A DNA stretch of 13,339 nucleotides from Silvanigrellales bacterium. Lineage in GTDB: Bacteria > Bdellovibrionota_B > Oligoflexia > Silvanigrellales > Silvanigrellaceae. The notes beneath the pieces are model-generated. The model was not told the DNA's origin. It did no database searches and saw only the letters and a list, made by a program, of their open reading frames with translations. The stretch's first letter is position 1. The number at the start of each line of letters is the position of its first letter. Positions 12,707-13,339 of this stretch are shown here, in pieces. A program made the position numbers and the translations under genes. Location: positions 1-13,339 of the forward strand of contig JANQPW010000855.1 in the NCBI GenBank assembly GCA_028285285.1. Reading direction: 5' to 3'.

Positions 12707-13339
12707 ATGGAGATCATCTGGTGGGATAGCTTTTTGCGATCTGTTGGTTCGGAGTTTTTTCTACGCCTTAAGCAAACCCCCACACTCGGATCAGTTTCGG
12801 TGACTCGTCGACTTTCGGTGAATGAATCCTCAACAGGGGAAAACTCGGCCTTCGCAGAAAATTGGGTGCGAGCCAGTGAAAATGATTGGGAGTCATTGAC
12901 TGGGACGGTCCAAAAAGTTGGGCAGAATGTGGCCGTTGTTCTCGACCTCTGGGGCGCTGCTCTTCGGGGTAGCAACTTCTATTCTTTCCAGCAGGAGCTG
13001 GTTCAGGTTGCCGAAAGGGCAGGGTGTTTGATTGTTCTTTTCCCGAAAGTCGACTTCGGGGGGCTTGAGGCCTTTCTCTCCCAGCTGGCCTTGTCCCCGA
13101 GGCAAAGGGAAGAGCACCTTCGTTTTTTGAGATCCCTTCGATCGAACTACGAGTTTTTGCTGAATTTTCAGAGAAGGCTTGTGATGGTTGAAACGGCTGT
13201 GCCGTTGAAAGATCTCGTGGAGAGTTTTGCTCTCGACTTTGCTCAGAGCCCCCGTCTGTTTGGGTTTGTTCAGCTTCTGCCGCGCGAGTTGGCAGGTTTG
13301 CCACTGTCTTTCGTTTCACCGGCAGACCTTGCTGAAGCG
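12707..13339 (+). CDS. Unrecognised protein, N-terminal part (runs off the window)
   Basis: An open frame of 211 codons from ATG 12707 to the window end without a stop, so the gene is cut by the window edge. GGAG (12697–12700) lies 6 bases before the ATG and only 3 bases separate it from the glycosyltransferase stop, which supports a real, coupled gene. The protein starts MEIIWWDSFLRSVGSEFF; a hydrophobic strand VAVVLDLWGAAL lies near 82–93, followed by a helix and a second strand CLIVLFPKV near 116–124, which suggests an alpha/beta fold. No catalytic motif, signal peptide or family signature is recognised. The context hints at a role with the glycosyltransferase. An antisense open frame of 183 codons over the same bases is considered a shadow. 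Confidence 0.7.
   Translation, partial: MEIIWWDSFLRSVGSEFFLRLKQTPTLGSVSVTRRLSVNESSTGENSAFAENWVRASENDWESLTGTVQKVGQNVAVVLDLWGAALRGSNFYSFQQELVQVAERAGCLIVLFPKVDFGGLEAFLSQLALSPRQREEHLRFLRSLRSNYEFLLNFQRRLVMVETAVPLKDLVESFALDFAQSPRLFGFVQLLPRELAGLPLSFVSPADLAEA

Noticed and set aside
12768..13319. 183-codon minus-strand frame at the window end
   Set aside because: Low-complexity, Pro/Arg/Ser-rich translation opposite the better-supported plus-strand frame, which has a ribosome binding site and close spacing to the preceding gene.

Overview
The window looks like chromosomal DNA of a Gram-negative bacterium of the Bdellovibrionota / former Deltaproteobacteria type. The evidence is an F-type ATP synthase operon with two kinds of b subunit but no a or c genes, a b subunit preceded by a signal-peptide-like segment, and a parB–bactofilin pair like the one known from Myxococcus. 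Base composition is moderate, about half GC judged by eye. The lineage is inferred from gene content, not from a database search.

Region 1 (27–2909, plus strand) is a tight gene set: a PIN–PhoH RNA-processing ATPase, a PilZ (cyclic-di-GMP receptor type) protein, and UppP undecaprenyl-diphosphatase, which recycles the lipid carrier for cell-wall synthesis. It meets region 2 tail to tail, and the two coding regions overlap by about 21 bases.

Region 2 (2889–4117, minus strand) holds parB followed by a bactofilin gene, transcribed from an extended -10 promoter. Directly upstream of parB, in the only long non-coding stretch (4118–4472), lies an array of four identical 16-bp perfect palindromes, TGTTCCACGTGGAACA, at an exact 43-bp period. 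These match the parS centromere site, so the segregation protein sits next to its loading sites. The usual partner parA is not in the window.

Region 3 (4473–5279, plus strand) is an orphan DNA-binding protein with a C-terminal Fis-type helix-turn-helix. Its 3' end is strikingly AT-rich compared with its neighbours. It lies between the parS array and the ATP synthase genes, beside parB where parA would often be found.

Region 4 (5393–11371, plus strand) is the ATP synthase operon: a fused b'–b stator gene (331 aa), then delta, alpha, gamma, beta and epsilon. The fusion contains an internal signal-peptide-like segment ending in Ala-Tyr-Ala just before the second b domain, and an in-frame ATG with a Shine-Dalgarno-like sequence. 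The locus may therefore yield one fused stator, two proteins by proteolysis, or two by internal initiation.

Region 5 (11384–13339, plus strand) follows epsilon with only 12 bases between: a GT4-family glycosyltransferase, then an unrecognised reading frame that runs off the window end.

The most notable points are the 43-bp parS array, the single-frame b'–b gene with its internal export signal, the AT-rich Fis-HTH gene beside parB, and the glycosyltransferase/unknown pair behind the ATP synthase operon.
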